A stretch of DNA of 64,000 bases from Nannocystis sp. (GTDB lineage Bacteria; Myxococcota_A; Polyangia; Nannocystales; Nannocystaceae): contig NZ_JADJNN010000042.1 of NCBI RefSeq assembly GCF_016714285.1, positions 124,001 to 188,000 on the forward strand, written 5' to 3'. Numbering within the stretch: position 1 is the stretch's first letter; each line of letters begins with the position of its first letter. Shown here piece by piece: positions 8,425 to 18,035 of this stretch. The notes beneath the pieces are model-generated. The model had not been told where the DNA came from. It made no database searches and saw only the letters and a list, made by a program, of their open reading frames with translations. Position numbers and translations under genes: made by a program.

Positions 8425-10593
8425 TCACCGCGGTGAATTCGCGGTGGTCGGGGCGTCGGCGAAGCTGTCCTCGCGGACCAATTTGTCGAGCTTGCGATAT
8501 TCGGCGCGGGCGGCGTCGAGGACGTGGCGCAGGCTGATCGTCGCGCCCTCGTGGGCGGCTGCGTAGGCGGCCGCGAGGGCGATGTTGCGGATGTGGCCGC
8601 CGCTCAGGTCGAAGCGCTCGGCGAGCAGCACCGGGTCGACGCCGGGGTCGACGGGCGCGGCCGCTGGCCACACCTGACGCCAGATGCGGGCGCGGCTGGC
8701 CACGTCGGGCGCGGGGAACTCGACGATGACCTGCAGGCGGCGGAGGAACGCGGCGTCGATGTTCTTGCGGAGGTTGCTGGCGAGGATCACGAGGCCGGGG
8801 AAGCGCTCGATCCGCTGGAGGAGGAAGCCGACCTCGATGTTGGCGAAGCGGTCGTGGGCGTCGCGGATCGCCCCGCGCTTGCCGAAGATCGCGTCGGCCT
8901 CGTCGAAGAAGAGGGCGACGTCGGCGGCCTCGGCCTCGGCGAACAGCGCCTCCAGGTGCTTCTCGGTCTCGCCGATGTACTTGCTGACGACCTGCGAGAG
9001 GTCGATGCAATACAGGTCGCGGGCGCAGGCGCGGGCGACGATGCCGGCGGCCATCGTCTTGCCGGTGCCCGGGGCGCCGGCGAACAGCGCCGCGAGGCCG
9101 CGGGTGCCGGTGAGGCCGAAGCCCCAGCGGTCGAGCACGGTGCTGCGCTGCTGGACGCGGCGGACGAGGTCGCGCAGCTGGGCGGCGTGCTCGGCGGGGA
9201 GGACGAGGTCGTCCCAGTGGTGCGGCGTGCTGATGGGGGCCGCGAGCGCGCCGAGCTTGGGGGTGGCGTGGCGGCGGCAGGCGAGCAGGAGGTCGCCCTG
9301 GTCCGGGGTGGTGGCGCCGCGGCCGTCGGCGAGGCCGCGGGCGGTCACGGCGGCGGCGAGGATCTGGCGCGGGGTGAAGCGGAAGTTGTCGGCGGCGGCG
9401 CGGCGCGGGCCGGCGGAGCTGTCCGGAAGGACAGCTTGCCAGAGGGCCTCGCGGATCGGCAGGTCGGGGACCGGGACGTGGAGCTCGGCGATCGCGGCGA
9501 TCCCGGGCGGCGGGGCCTCGGGGTGCCAGGGGCCGGCGGCGATCACGAAGAGCAGGTCGGCGGGCGCGAGGGGGGCGAGGAAGGGGCGCTGGTTGTCGGC
9601 GAGGTGGTTGTCGGCGAGGACCCAGGCGATCGCGGCGCGCTCGAGCCGGGCGGCGCGGGCCAGCATGGCGAGGAGGTCGTGGTGCTCGTCGTCCCCGAGG
9701 GTGGCCGCGCGCGCGCCGTCGACGACCAGCAGCGGTCGGCCGAGGGCGCCGCACAGGGCGGCGGCGAGCGAGCGCCGGCCGACGCCGTCGCGGCCGTGGA
9801 GGTTGATCGCGAGGCGGGCGCCGGCGGCCGCGGTGTCGCGCCAGCGGGTGAGCGCGGCGGAGAGCTGCGGGGTCAAGGCGAGCGCGCCGAGCAGCGCCGG
9901 ATCAGGCTCGCGGCGCTCGACGCAGGGGTGCACCGAGCTGTCGATCGAGACATGTCCCGAGAGCCAGGTCAGCAGGCCGGGCGCGAGCCGCAGCGCGTGG
10001 CGCAGCGGGGGATCGCCGGCGGCGTGGGGGCGCAGGTGGACCAGGCCGAGGCGGCGCAGCGGGCCGGCGGCGGTGAGCGAGGGCAGCAGGGCGAGGCGGG
10101 CGGCGGGCTCCGGGGCGAACAGCTCGAGGGCGAGCTGCACGCTCGGGTGGCGGCGGGTGATGTCGTCGTGCAGCCAGCCGAAGATGCGCTCGTAGCGGAG
10201 GTCGAATTCGGGGGCGAGGGTCAGCAGCAGGAGCTGGCGCAGGGGCAGCGGGGCGCAGGCCTCGGCGTGGGCCGCGACGAGCTGCTCGAGGCGGAGCACA
10301 CGGCCGGCGTCGCGGGTGGCGGCGATGCGGGCGTCGATCTCGGCGCGGCTGGTTGCCGCGGCGGCGCCGAGCTCGGCGAGGGCGCCGTCGACGGGGACGC
10401 GCTCCCACAGCGGGGCGGCGAAGGGGCGCGCGAGCAGCTCGCGGAGCTCGTCGTCGGAGATGTAGAGGCCGCGCTCGCTGGTCTCGTGGCCGGCGGCGCG
10501 GCGGACCCGGACGGCCTCGCGGAGCAGCACGAGGTCGAGGGCGGCGAGCTCGGCGGCGAGCAGCTCGGCGTCGTCGGCGAAGGGGGCGGGCAT
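8425..10593 (-). CDS. eCIS AAA+ ATPase (Afp15/PVC15-like)
   Basis: A 722-residue two-part ATPase, last gene of the eCIS operon. Residues ~265-400 form a degenerate first P-loop module (GRDGVGRRS). Residues ~455-700 form a canonical AAA+ domain: Walker A GAPGTGKT (~506-513), Walker B LFFDEADAIFG (~561-571), sensor-like ILASN and a second-region-of-homology Arg pair (FLRRLQ). Such ATPases accompany contractile injection systems as the Afp15-type assembly factor. The ATG is at the complement of 10591-10593, five bases after the tail-fibre stop; upstream extension in frame is Arg/Gln shadow sequence. A perfect AGCTGTCC-N4-GGACAGCT palindrome lies inside it at 9417-9436. Confidence 0.92.
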   Translation of the reverse strand: MPAPFADDAELLAAELAALDLVLLREAVRVRRAAGHETSERGLYISDDELRELLARPFAAPLWERVPVDGALAELGAAAATSRAEIDARIAATRDAGRVLRLEQLVAAHAEACAPLPLRQLLLLTLAPEFDLRYERIFGWLHDDITRRHPSVQLALELFAPEPAARLALLPSLTAAGPLRRLGLVHLRPHAAGDPPLRHALRLAPGLLTWLSGHVSIDSSVHPCVERREPDPALLGALALTPQLSAALTRWRDTAAAGARLAINLHGRDGVGRRSLAAALCGALGRPLLVVDGARAATLGDDEHHDLLAMLARAARLERAAIAWVLADNHLADNQRPFLAPLAPADLLFVIAAGPWHPEAPPPGIAAIAELHVPVPDLPIREALWQAVLPDSSAGPRRAAADNFRFTPRQILAAAVTARGLADGRGATTPDQGDLLLACRRHATPKLGALAAPISTPHHWDDLVLPAEHAAQLRDLVRRVQQRSTVLDRWGFGLTGTRGLAALFAGAPGTGKTMAAGIVARACARDLYCIDLSQVVSKYIGETEKHLEALFAEAEAADVALFFDEADAIFGKRGAIRDAHDRFANIEVGFLLQRIERFPGLVILASNLRKNIDAAFLRRLQVIVEFPAPDVASRARIWRQVWPAAAPVDPGVDPVLLAERFDLSGGHIRNIALAAAYAAAHEGATISLRHVLDAARAEYRKLDKLVREDSFADAPTTANSPR

Positions 10594-10598
10594 GGAGC

Positions 10599-12941
10599 TC
10601 AGTAGCTGCCGATGGCGATGAAGTGGAAGCGGCGCCACGACTGGTCGCCGTCGCCGTTGCCGGTCTTGATGTAGGCCTCGCCGGACTTCACGGCGACGAC
10701 GATGGCGTTGTCGCGGGTGTTGCCGGAGTCGCTGTTGTTGTTGTTGTCGGGGTACTGCTGGGTGGCGATGACGGTGGGCTCGCCGGAGAAGGCGCTGGCG
10801 AACACGATCTTCCACAGGATGCCCGACTTGCTGACCGAGAAGCCGCTGCCGCCCGAGATGCCGCCGTCGGCGGTGACGGTGCCGCGGATGATGCGGAGGC
10901 GCTCGCTGGTGCCGGTGGTGACCTTCAGGCCGTTGGCGAACATGTCGCCGGCGTAGAGCGCGCGAAAGGTGTTGCTGGCCGGGTCGCCGTCGCGGAGGTA
11001 GAAGCCGTCCCCGCGGGACTCGATGCGGTGCCAGTAGCGGTTGCCGTGGTGGAAGCGCAGCGAGACGCCGACCTCGGGGACGGTCGGCGGGTTGTTGTCC
11101 TCCTGCTTGAGCTCGAGGAAGATCTTGGTGCCGCCGGTCGTCGCGGCCTTGGAGCGCTGGATGAACAGGTTGGGGTCGTCGTTGAAGAGGGTGACGTTGC
11201 CCTCGAGCGCGAGCGGCTTCTTGAGGGAGGTCTCGCCGGTGACGGTGAGGGTGGTGCCGACGCTGAGGCTGGTGGCCACGCTGGCGGCTTTCTTGAGGGT
11301 GGCGTCGCCGGTGACGGTGAGGGTGGTGCCGACGCTGGCGGCCTTCTTGAGGGTGGCGTCGCCGTCGGCGGAGAGGGTGCCGCCGGTCGAGAGGTTGCCG
11401 GTGACGGCGAGGGTCTTCTTGAGGGTGGCGTCGCCGTCGGCCGAGAGGGTGCCGCCGGTCGAGAGGTTGCCGGTGATCGCGGCGGCGCCGGTGATCGTGA
11501 GCGACTTGAGGCCCTTGAGGTCGCCCTGGACCTCGGTGGTGGCGCCGCCTAGCCGGGTGGTGGCCCAGTCGCCGGCGTAGTTGATGGTGAGCGTCTGGCT
11601 TTCGTCGACGAGCGCGCGGCCGGGTTGGCCGCGGCGGGTCGAGTGGCCGAACACGAAGTCGCTGGCGCGGACGGTCGCGGCGGGCTGCTCGGCGGCGTTG
11701 AGGCGGCTCTGGGTGCCGGTGTAGGCGAGGTCGCCGGCGGCGGCGAGCGAGCCGGCGACGCTGAGCGGGCCGCGGAGCTCGATCTGGTTGTAGGTGACGC
11801 CGAGCGCGACGCGGTCGCGATCGAAGGCGGGGTCGATGTCGGCGCGCGGCGCCAGGGCCTCGCCGCCGAAGTTCTTGGCGGCCGCCTTGGCGTCGACGAG
11901 CTCGGTGCGCTGGTTGGCCCGCCAGGCGTAGGTCCGGTTGCCGCGCAGCCAGACGACGAGCAGCGCCTCCTTGGCGAGCGGTCGGGCGGCGGCGATGAAG
12001 CGGCGGGTCTGGACGATCTCGCAGGCGATGAGGTCGGAGCCGTGGCCGTCGGCGGCGTGCCAGCGCAGCCGGGCGATCAGCGAGCCGGCGTTGGCGACGT
12101 CGGCCTGGGCGTTCGGGCGCGAGATGTCGAGCACGCTGGCGCCGGCGTTCCAGTCGAGGTCGCGGAACACGATCGGGTAGAACTTGGCCTCGTCGCCGTC
12201 GACGCGGAGGCTGTGCTCGCGCAGGGAGAGGTCGTCGAGGCGGGCGAGGCCGCGGACGTCGAGCGCGGCCTCGGGGTCCAGGGTGCCGACCGCGAGCTTG
12301 CCAGTGATGGCGAGGTCACCTGTCCCCTGGAGCAGGTTCGGGCGGGTGCGCCCACCGGAGCGCAGGGTCGGGCCGCCGTCGGGTTCGGCGGGCAGGCGCA
12401 GGCCGGCGCTCACGCGCACGTTCGCGGGCGGATCGAGGGTGATCGTGCCGTTGTTGTCGACGCGGAGGCGGCCGAGTAGGACGGCGCCGGCGTGCGAGGG
12501 GGCGACGCCGACGGCGTGGAACTCGATCGCCGGGACCTCGCGCATGCGCGTGGCGCCGCGGGTGCCCTCCTCCTCGGAGCTGCCGCCCTGCACGCGCGAC
12601 TCGACCTCGGCGTAGAACAGCGAGACGTCGGCGGCGCCGCCCGGGAGGTCGTGCGGGACCGGGATGCTGTCGCGGACGGCGGGCACGACCAGCAGACGGC
12701 CGCGATCGTCGATCGCCGTGCCGGCGGCGAGGCGCAGCAGCCACGGGCCGGTGGCCGCGAGATCGAGGCCCCTGGCCACGCCGGCGATCGTGAGCAGGTC
12801 GAGGACGCGGCGCAGGCGGTCGCTGTGGTAGCGCTGCTCGTCGACGAAGTCCTGGGCGGTCAGGAACTGGCCGTCGAAGTAGCGCCCGCGCTCGTCGGTC
12901 TCGACCTCGGGATAGAGCGTGTACACGGTGGTGTCGGACAC
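10599..12941 (-). CDS. eCIS tail-fibre / receptor-binding protein (Afp13-position)
   Basis: A 780-residue protein in the tail-fibre slot, between the tail protein I-like gene and the ATPase. The N-terminal ~150 residues start with a conserved attachment segment (RYFDGQFLTAQDF ... DEQRYHSDRLRRVLDLL) seen in several eCIS and phage fibre proteins. The middle (~430-560) has imperfect repeats of the form TGNLSTGGTLSADGDATLKK, predicted to make a trimeric beta-helical shaft; the DNA repeats are visible at 11220-11480. The C-terminal ~150 residues (FHHGNRYWHRIESRGDGFYLRDGD, then GNGDGDQSWRRFHFIAIG) are a compact tip suited to receptor binding. Receptor unknown. The operon context makes the role secure even if the tip is unrecognised. 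Confidence 0.85.
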   Translation of the reverse strand: MSDTTVYTLYPEVETDERGRYFDGQFLTAQDFVDEQRYHSDRLRRVLDLLTIAGVARGLDLAATGPWLLRLAAGTAIDDRGRLLVVPAVRDSIPVPHDLPGGAADVSLFYAEVESRVQGGSSEEEGTRGATRMREVPAIEFHAVGVAPSHAGAVLLGRLRVDNNGTITLDPPANVRVSAGLRLPAEPDGGPTLRSGGRTRPNLLQGTGDLAITGKLAVGTLDPEAALDVRGLARLDDLSLREHSLRVDGDEAKFYPIVFRDLDWNAGASVLDISRPNAQADVANAGSLIARLRWHAADGHGSDLIACEIVQTRRFIAAARPLAKEALLVVWLRGNRTYAWRANQRTELVDAKAAAKNFGGEALAPRADIDPAFDRDRVALGVTYNQIELRGPLSVAGSLAAAGDLAYTGTQSRLNAAEQPAATVRASDFVFGHSTRRGQPGRALVDESQTLTINYAGDWATTRLGGATTEVQGDLKGLKSLTITGAAAITGNLSTGGTLSADGDATLKKTLAVTGNLSTGGTLSADGDATLKKAASVGTTLTVTGDATLKKAASVATSLSVGTTLTVTGETSLKKPLALEGNVTLFNDDPNLFIQRSKAATTGGTKIFLELKQEDNNPPTVPEVGVSLRFHHGNRYWHRIESRGDGFYLRDGDPASNTFRALYAGDMFANGLKVTTGTSERLRIIRGTVTADGGISGGSGFSVSKSGILWKIVFASAFSGEPTVIATQQYPDNNNNSDSGNTRDNAIVVAVKSGEAYIKTGNGDGDQSWRRFHFIAIGSY

Positions 12942-12954
12942 GGGGGATGCCTTT

Positions 12955-13590
12955 CTACTGGCGACGCGAGCTGCCGAGCAGGGTGTTGACGCCGAGGCGC
13001 AGGCCCGGGCGCTCGGGGGTCGGGTGGTGGACGATCTGCATCGAGGGGACGGCGAAGCGCAGGCCGTAGAAGGTGTGGGCCGGCTTCTCCTGATCGATGA
13101 TCGCGCGGATCGAGCGGTCGTAGCGGGCGAGGGCCCTGGGGTCGCGGCTCGGCACCTCGACCTCGACCTGGAAGAAGTGGGCGACGGCGGTGAACTCGAA
13201 GATGGCGACCGCCTCGGGCAGGCCGACGTAGACGCCGATCATGCGGCGCAGGCCCTCCTTGGTGCCGCGCAGGCGGTACAGCTGCATCGCCTCGGCGACC
13301 ACGCGGCGCCGGGTCTCGTCGTCCCACTCGTCGCGCAGCGACACGGCGACCCAGCGCGCGAGCCACGGGACGAACTCGGCGGGGGCGCGGCGATCGTCGG
13401 GCTCGCCGGGCCCGGGGCGGAGGAAGTTCGGCAGGCGCTCGACGGTGCGGGCGAGGCCGGGCTCGGCGGGACCGGCTGTCCCTTCGGGCAGGTCGGCGCC
13501 GTCGAGGATGCGCTCGAAGGCGAGGAGCACCCGGCCGAGCCGGGGGTCGCGGCGCAGCCAGGCTGGCAGGTTGTCGAAGTAGCCGCTCAC
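12955..13590 (-). CDS. eCIS tail protein I-like baseplate protein
   Basis: A 211-residue protein read from a GTG (complement of 13588-13590) whose GTGA overlaps the upstream stop, implying coupled translation. It has the organisation of phage P2 gpI/TIGR02242 tail proteins: an early LPAWLRRDPRLGRVLLAFERILD segment, a middle FVPWLARWVAVSLRDEWD block, and the characteristic RLRGTKEGLRRMIGVYVG helix before a C-terminal jelly-roll-like part. In contractile systems this protein sits between baseplate wedge and fibre. The open frame extends far upstream on the same strand, but that part lies over the baseplate J-like gene and is a shadow. Confidence 0.88.
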   Translation of the reverse strand: MSGYFDNLPAWLRRDPRLGRVLLAFERILDGADLPEGTAGPAEPGLARTVERLPNFLRPGPGEPDDRRAPAEFVPWLARWVAVSLRDEWDDETRRRVVAEAMQLYRLRGTKEGLRRMIGVYVGLPEAVAIFEFTAVAHFFQVEVEVPSRDPRALARYDRSIRAIIDQEKPAHTFYGLRFAVPSMQIVHHPTPERPGLRLGVNTLLGSSRRQ

Positions 13591-14537
13591 GCCAGCACCT
13601 CCTTCCAGCCGTCGCTGGTCGGTTCGAACAGGCGGAGCTTCGAGCCCGCGAGATCGAGGCCGACCTGCTCGTGGGGGTCGACGCGCAGGCCGACCGGCGC
13701 GCCGTCGCCGGTCTTGAGCGCGCGCTCGGGGGCCGGGCTGCGCGCGCCGACCGCGGCGACGAAGTCGACCCCGGGCACGCCGTCGAGCAGCGCGTAGAGG
13801 TCGGAGAGGAAGACCTCGCCGCCGAAGGGCCAGCCGTCGCCGTCGACGCCGCCGCTGTACGGGTCGAACCAGCCCGACAGCGCGTCCAGGACGCGGGCGC
13901 GGGCGGTCGCCGGGGCGACGTCGTCGTCGAGGTAGAGGCTGGCGTCGACCATGATCGCGACGGGTGTGGGGGCGACGACGTGGAGGCGGGTCGTCAAGAT
14001 CCGGCGCGGCTCGAAGAAGCGGCGCAGGGGGGTGTACACGCCGGTGTGGCCCGGTTCGGCGAGGACCACGAGGGTGACGTGATCGGGGGCGAGGGCCAGC
14101 GGGGCGCCGCCCTCGACGTCGCGCTCGGCCAGGCACCGCACGCGGCGCAGGCCGGACTTGCCGGCGAGCGCGAGGGCCTCGGGGCTGTGCGGCCAGGCGT
14201 CGCGGGCGAGCGACTCGTAGTCGGCCGGAGTGACCGCGCGGTAGGGCGTCCAGACCTGCGCGAGGGCGAGGCGCATGGCGGCGGCGAGGTCGGGCTCGCG
14301 GGCGATGTCCTTGCCGGCGAGCAGCTCGAGGAAGGCGCGCGTCATGGCCTCGGTCTCGCGGCGGGTGCGGTAGCGGATCATCTCGACCAGCGCAGCGAAC
14401 AGCTCGATGAGGGTGATGCCGAGGTCGGCGGGGCCGTGGTCGGTCCACTCGGGGCACAGCGCGGGCAGGCGGGCGCGGGCCTCGGCGAGCAGGTCGTCGT
14501 AGCGCAGCTCGGGGATCTGCGTGAGCGTGCTGGACAT
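13587..14537 (-). CDS. eCIS baseplate J-like protein
   Basis: A 316-residue baseplate wedge component. Residues ~1-90 (IPELRYDDLLAEARARLPALCPEWTDH, GITLIELFAALVEMIRYRT) are the conserved N-terminal wedge helix region shared with the large baseplate protein next to it. Later segments (YRAVTPADYESLA; RRVRCLAERD) match the gpJ-type fold that joins wedges into a ring. The ATG (complement of 14535-14537) overlaps the TGA of the preceding gene by one base, and its own stop overlaps the next start, so the three genes are translationally coupled. Confidence 0.85.
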   Translation of the reverse strand: MSSTLTQIPELRYDDLLAEARARLPALCPEWTDHGPADLGITLIELFAALVEMIRYRTRRETEAMTRAFLELLAGKDIAREPDLAAAMRLALAQVWTPYRAVTPADYESLARDAWPHSPEALALAGKSGLRRVRCLAERDVEGGAPLALAPDHVTLVVLAEPGHTGVYTPLRRFFEPRRILTTRLHVVAPTPVAIMVDASLYLDDDVAPATARARVLDALSGWFDPYSGGVDGDGWPFGGEVFLSDLYALLDGVPGVDFVAAVGARSPAPERALKTGDGAPVGLRVDPHEQVGLDLAGSKLRLFEPTSDGWKEVLA

Positions 14538-17500
14538 CAGACATCCTCCGTCTGGCCGACGAGGGTCAGCTCGTGCGCGCCGGAGTAGACGAGCCCGCCA
14601 GCGAGCGCGCGTCGCTGCGGCTCGGACAGCGGCTCGCTCGCGTCGGGCAAGGGCGGCGAGGTGATCACGGCGAGCGACTCGATGTGGTGGACGCCGGGGA
14701 AGCGGGCGAGCAGGCGATAGAGGTGCGAGCGCCGGGGGATGCGGCCGAAGTCCCAGCCGAGCCCGAGCTCGCCGCCGGTGAGCGGGTGGAGGAAGCGGGT
14801 GATCTCGCCGCGCAGGTCGCTGATGAGGCGGTCGGCGGCGGCGTTGACGGTAGCGACGACGGCGGCGCGCACGGTGACGCGGATCCACCGCGGGCCCGAG
14901 ACGTGGGCCCGCATCGCCGGCGGGCAGCGGTCGCGGAGGTAGGCCTCGACGTGCTCGAGCAGGCCGAGGCTCGGCACCGGCTGCTCGACCTGACCGTGGG
15001 GGACGATGACGACGCGGACCGCGGCGGCTCGGCCCGCGACCTCGGCGGTGTCCGGGGGGACGTTGCCGCCGACGACCCAGCCGTCGGCGCCGAGCGTGCC
15101 GGCGTCGGCGGCGTCGAGGTTGATGCCGACGTCGATCGGGTTGAAGCTGGTCGTGAGCGCGTGGGCCCGCGCGACCTCGGGGGCTGCCTCAAAGGCCAGG
15201 TCCTCGAGGTCCGCGGCGGTGACGGCCCGACCGCGGTGACGCAGCCGCTTCGGCCCGCGGGCGCGGGCGCGGGCCTCATCCTCGCGGCTGGTGCCGCCCG
15301 AGGCGGCGTCGAGGTTGCGGACGCCGTCGATGTAGGGGATCGCGGTCTTGAGCTGGTCGATGGCGCCGGCGGGCCGATTGCCGCGCAGGCCGCCGCCGGT
15401 GCGGTAGACGGCGGCGCGGATGTTGGCGCGGCCGCGCGGCGGGGCGCGCCCGCCGAGGCCGTCGCCGAAGCGCAGGTCGCCGGTGTCGGCGTCGAGGACG
15501 TAGTGGCGGTCGGCGGGGCCCGAGCCGTGGAAGTGGGTGACCGGCGTCCAGCGGATCCAGACGGCGGTGAGCGTGCCGCTGTTGTTGCGTTCGACGGTGA
15601 CGGCGTCGTCGCCAAGCTCCTCGCGCAGGGCGGCGACGTCGCGCTCGCTGGTCTGGTCGCGCTCGCGGACCTCGATGCGCTCGTCGGCGAGGACCGGACC
15701 CGCGAGCAGGTGAAAGCGCTGGTCGGGGGCGCCGGTGCCGGAGCCGAGGACCTCGTCGCGGTGGGTCACGGCGTGCAGCGCCCAGACCGTGTTGACGGCG
15801 ACCTTGGCGATGCGAGGCGTGACGCGGAAGCTGCCGGAGACCCAGCGCGCGCGCAGCCAGACGCCCGTGCGACCGAAGACGGCGGCGACGGCGAGGTCCT
15901 GCGGGGCGACGAAGCTGAGGATGCCGCGCTGGCGCAGGGCGTCGCTGCCGTCGCGCACGCCGAGGCGGGTCCAGCCGCGGGCGCCGAGGTACTCCCAGGC
16001 GATCTTCGGGACCTCGCTGGTCGGTGGGATCTGGTCGGGCGGCTCGGTCTCGGTGGCGTCGGGGGCGAGCACGTCGAGGTAGAGGTTGACGGGCCTTGCC
16101 TCGAAGCCGCGATCGAAGCCGAGGTAGAGGGCAGGGCGGGCGCCGAGCTCCACGGCGCCCTCGGGCCTGGTGGTGAAGGCCTGGACCGCGCCGGTGCCGT
16201 CGAGGACGCCGAGCTCGCGGGTGTGGCCGAGGTCGCGGGCGACGCTGCGGTCGGCGACGACGGCCTCGAGGGTGTGGCTGTACGACAGGCGCAGCTTGCC
16301 GAGCTGCGGTGCGCGACCGCTGGCGTAGGCGCCGGCGAGCACGCGCACGCGGACCCAGCGGCCGACCTTGCCGTTGTGCCGGCCCTCGCTGGCGGTGAAG
16401 GGCAGGCGGAAGCGGACCCGACCGGATCGCGTGAGCGCGTAGCTGTCGTCGACGAAGCCGTGGGGGTTCTTGCCGTCGACCAGGATCGCGGGGTCGCTGC
16501 CGGAGCAGCGGCCGAGCTCGATCCAGGCGCCGGTGTCGTCGCGCAGCTCCCACACGAGGCGCAGCTCGGCGGTGGCCAGCGGGCGCGCGCCCTCGGCCGC
16601 GACCGCGGCGGCGAGGGTCACGTCGAGGACGACGCTGGCCCCGGGCGGTTGGGCCAGGATGTCGCCGCCGTCGAAGGCGCAGGCGCTGCCGATCGTGGGC
16701 GTCGCGTCGAGCGGTGCGAACTCGGTGGTCGCGTCGATCTGGGTCGCGCCGCGCAGCACCTTGGCGGGCGCGACGTTGTCGGCGGCGAAGGTCGCGGCGA
16801 GCTGGACCTGGCGCAGGCGTGGGACCGGCGGCGGCGACCCGGCGCGCGGGACCTGGCGCGCGACCAGCCAGACCTCGTCGTGACCTGCGATCGTGGTGAC
16901 CTGCAGCGACGGCGGGCTGGTGATCGTGGCTGTGAGGCGCTTGTCGACGATCGCCACGTTCGCCGCCAGCGGGGTGCTGTCGTCGCCCAGCCAGGTGAGC
17001 TCGAGCTTGGTCGGCGGCGCCTCGAAGTCGAGGCGGACGATCCACGAGCCGGCGTCGGCGCGGGCCAGGATCGCCGGGCAGGCGATGTCCAGCTCGTGCA
17101 CGCCGGCGGTCTGCGGATCGAGGGCCCGCAGCGGGCCGGGCCCAGGGCCGAGGTGGTCGAGGCGGTCGCGCTCGGGCGCGTGGGCGCAGGTCGTCATGAG
17201 GCGGGCGCGGGTGACGACCAGCTCCTCCTCGGTCTCGAACAGGATCGGCGCGGGGACGGTGTCACCCTCGTCGGCGCTCGCCTCGACCTGCGTGCCTGCG
17301 GGCACCACCGCGTCCTGCGGCGCGTCGCCGACGAGGCGGAAGGTCAGCGGGGCGCGGGCGGGCGCGGGGCGCTGGACCTCGACGCCGATCAGGCGCAGGA
17401 ACGCGGCGAAGCTGGCGTCGGGCACCGCGTTGATGCCGTCGAGCACGTGGCCGCTGAGGCCGGCGAACACCCGCACGAGGGCGCCGAGCGGGTCTTGCCC

Positions 17501-17626
17501 CTGTCCGGGCGCGGCCGGCGTCCAGGCGCCGTCGGTGAGCTCGTGCAGCAGCGCGTCGGTCTGCTGGGCGATGGTGTCGGTCGTGCGAGCGTCGACCTTG
17601 GGGGCGCGCGTCCAGTCATCCGTCAC
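14537..17626 (-). CDS. eCIS large baseplate assembly protein (Afp11-like)
   Basis: A 1029-residue protein, the largest gene of the operon and similar in size to Afp11. The N-terminal region (DPLGALVRVFAGLSGHVLDGINAVPD, FLRLIGVEVQRPAPARAPLTF) is the gp6/gpJ-like wedge start. A central block (YVLDADTGDLRFGDGLGGRAP, NIRAAVYRTGGGLRGN) is typical of TIGR02243-type putative baseplate assembly proteins. The C-terminal ~300 residues repeat the gpJ-like pattern AVTAADLEDLAFEA ... ARAHALT. It forms the wedges around the spike hub. Its start overlaps the gp25-like gene end by 11 bp. Confidence 0.88.
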   Translation of the reverse strand: MTDDWTRAPKVDARTTDTIAQQTDALLHELTDGAWTPAAPGQGQDPLGALVRVFAGLSGHVLDGINAVPDASFAAFLRLIGVEVQRPAPARAPLTFRLVGDAPQDAVVPAGTQVEASADEGDTVPAPILFETEEELVVTRARLMTTCAHAPERDRLDHLGPGPGPLRALDPQTAGVHELDIACPAILARADAGSWIVRLDFEAPPTKLELTWLGDDSTPLAANVAIVDKRLTATITSPPSLQVTTIAGHDEVWLVARQVPRAGSPPPVPRLRQVQLAATFAADNVAPAKVLRGATQIDATTEFAPLDATPTIGSACAFDGGDILAQPPGASVVLDVTLAAAVAAEGARPLATAELRLVWELRDDTGAWIELGRCSGSDPAILVDGKNPHGFVDDSYALTRSGRVRFRLPFTASEGRHNGKVGRWVRVRVLAGAYASGRAPQLGKLRLSYSHTLEAVVADRSVARDLGHTRELGVLDGTGAVQAFTTRPEGAVELGARPALYLGFDRGFEARPVNLYLDVLAPDATETEPPDQIPPTSEVPKIAWEYLGARGWTRLGVRDGSDALRQRGILSFVAPQDLAVAAVFGRTGVWLRARWVSGSFRVTPRIAKVAVNTVWALHAVTHRDEVLGSGTGAPDQRFHLLAGPVLADERIEVRERDQTSERDVAALREELGDDAVTVERNNSGTLTAVWIRWTPVTHFHGSGPADRHYVLDADTGDLRFGDGLGGRAPPRGRANIRAAVYRTGGGLRGNRPAGAIDQLKTAIPYIDGVRNLDAASGGTSREDEARARARGPKRLRHRGRAVTAADLEDLAFEAAPEVARAHALTTSFNPIDVGINLDAADAGTLGADGWVVGGNVPPDTAEVAGRAAAVRVVIVPHGQVEQPVPSLGLLEHVEAYLRDRCPPAMRAHVSGPRWIRVTVRAAVVATVNAAADRLISDLRGEITRFLHPLTGGELGLGWDFGRIPRRSHLYRLLARFPGVHHIESLAVITSPPLPDASEPLSEPQRRALAGGLVYSGAHELTLVGQTEDV

Positions 17627-18023
17627 GGTCGCTGCCTCCGCGCTCGAGGTAGAAGGGATAGACGAAGCTGAAGCGGCTGCTGGCCGCGCGCAGGCGGTAG
17701 TCGATCTCGATGCGCATGAGCCCGGGCTCGCCGTCGTCGGGCACGACGTCGACGCCGAGCAGCTCGATGCGCGGCTCGAACTGGCTGAGCGCGCTGACCA
17801 CCGCGGCGTGGATCTTGCCGATGAGCTGCGGGCTCGGGGCGGCGAACACGAGGTCGTGGATCGTGCAGCCGAAGTCGGGCCGCATCAGGCGCTCGCCGGG
17901 GGCGGTCTCCAAGATCGCCCAGATCGCCTGCTCGACGCACGCCTCCTCGCTGGCCGTCTGCAGGCGGCCATCCGTGAACTCCAGCGGCGTCTGCCACCCT
18001 GTGCCGAGGAACTTCCAGGCCAT
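17616..18023 (-). CDS. eCIS gp25-like baseplate wedge protein (Afp9-like)
   Basis: A 135-residue protein of the T4 gp25 / GPW family. Recognisable elements are the early GWQTPLEF segment, an acidic helix EEACVEQAIWAILETAPGER, and the family's core PDFGC with LFEP-like variant SQFEPRIEL before the C-terminal strands IEIDYRLRA. gp25 is one of the most conserved contractile-tail proteins and nucleates sheath attachment at the baseplate. It lies between the spike and the large baseplate protein, the same order as afp8-afp9-afp11. Confidence 0.9.
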   Translation of the reverse strand: MAWKFLGTGWQTPLEFTDGRLQTASEEACVEQAIWAILETAPGERLMRPDFGCTIHDLVFAAPSPQLIGKIHAAVVSALSQFEPRIELLGVDVVPDDGEPGLMRIEIDYRLRAASSRFSFVYPFYLERGGSDRDG

Positions 18024-18035
18024 GACCGTCGCCCC

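Noticed and set aside
14573..17671. A plus-strand open frame of over 1000 codons
   Set aside because: It lies antisense to the Afp11-like baseplate gene, is Val/Gly/Asp/Arg-rich from reversed codons, and matches no family; GC-rich genes commonly give such shadows.
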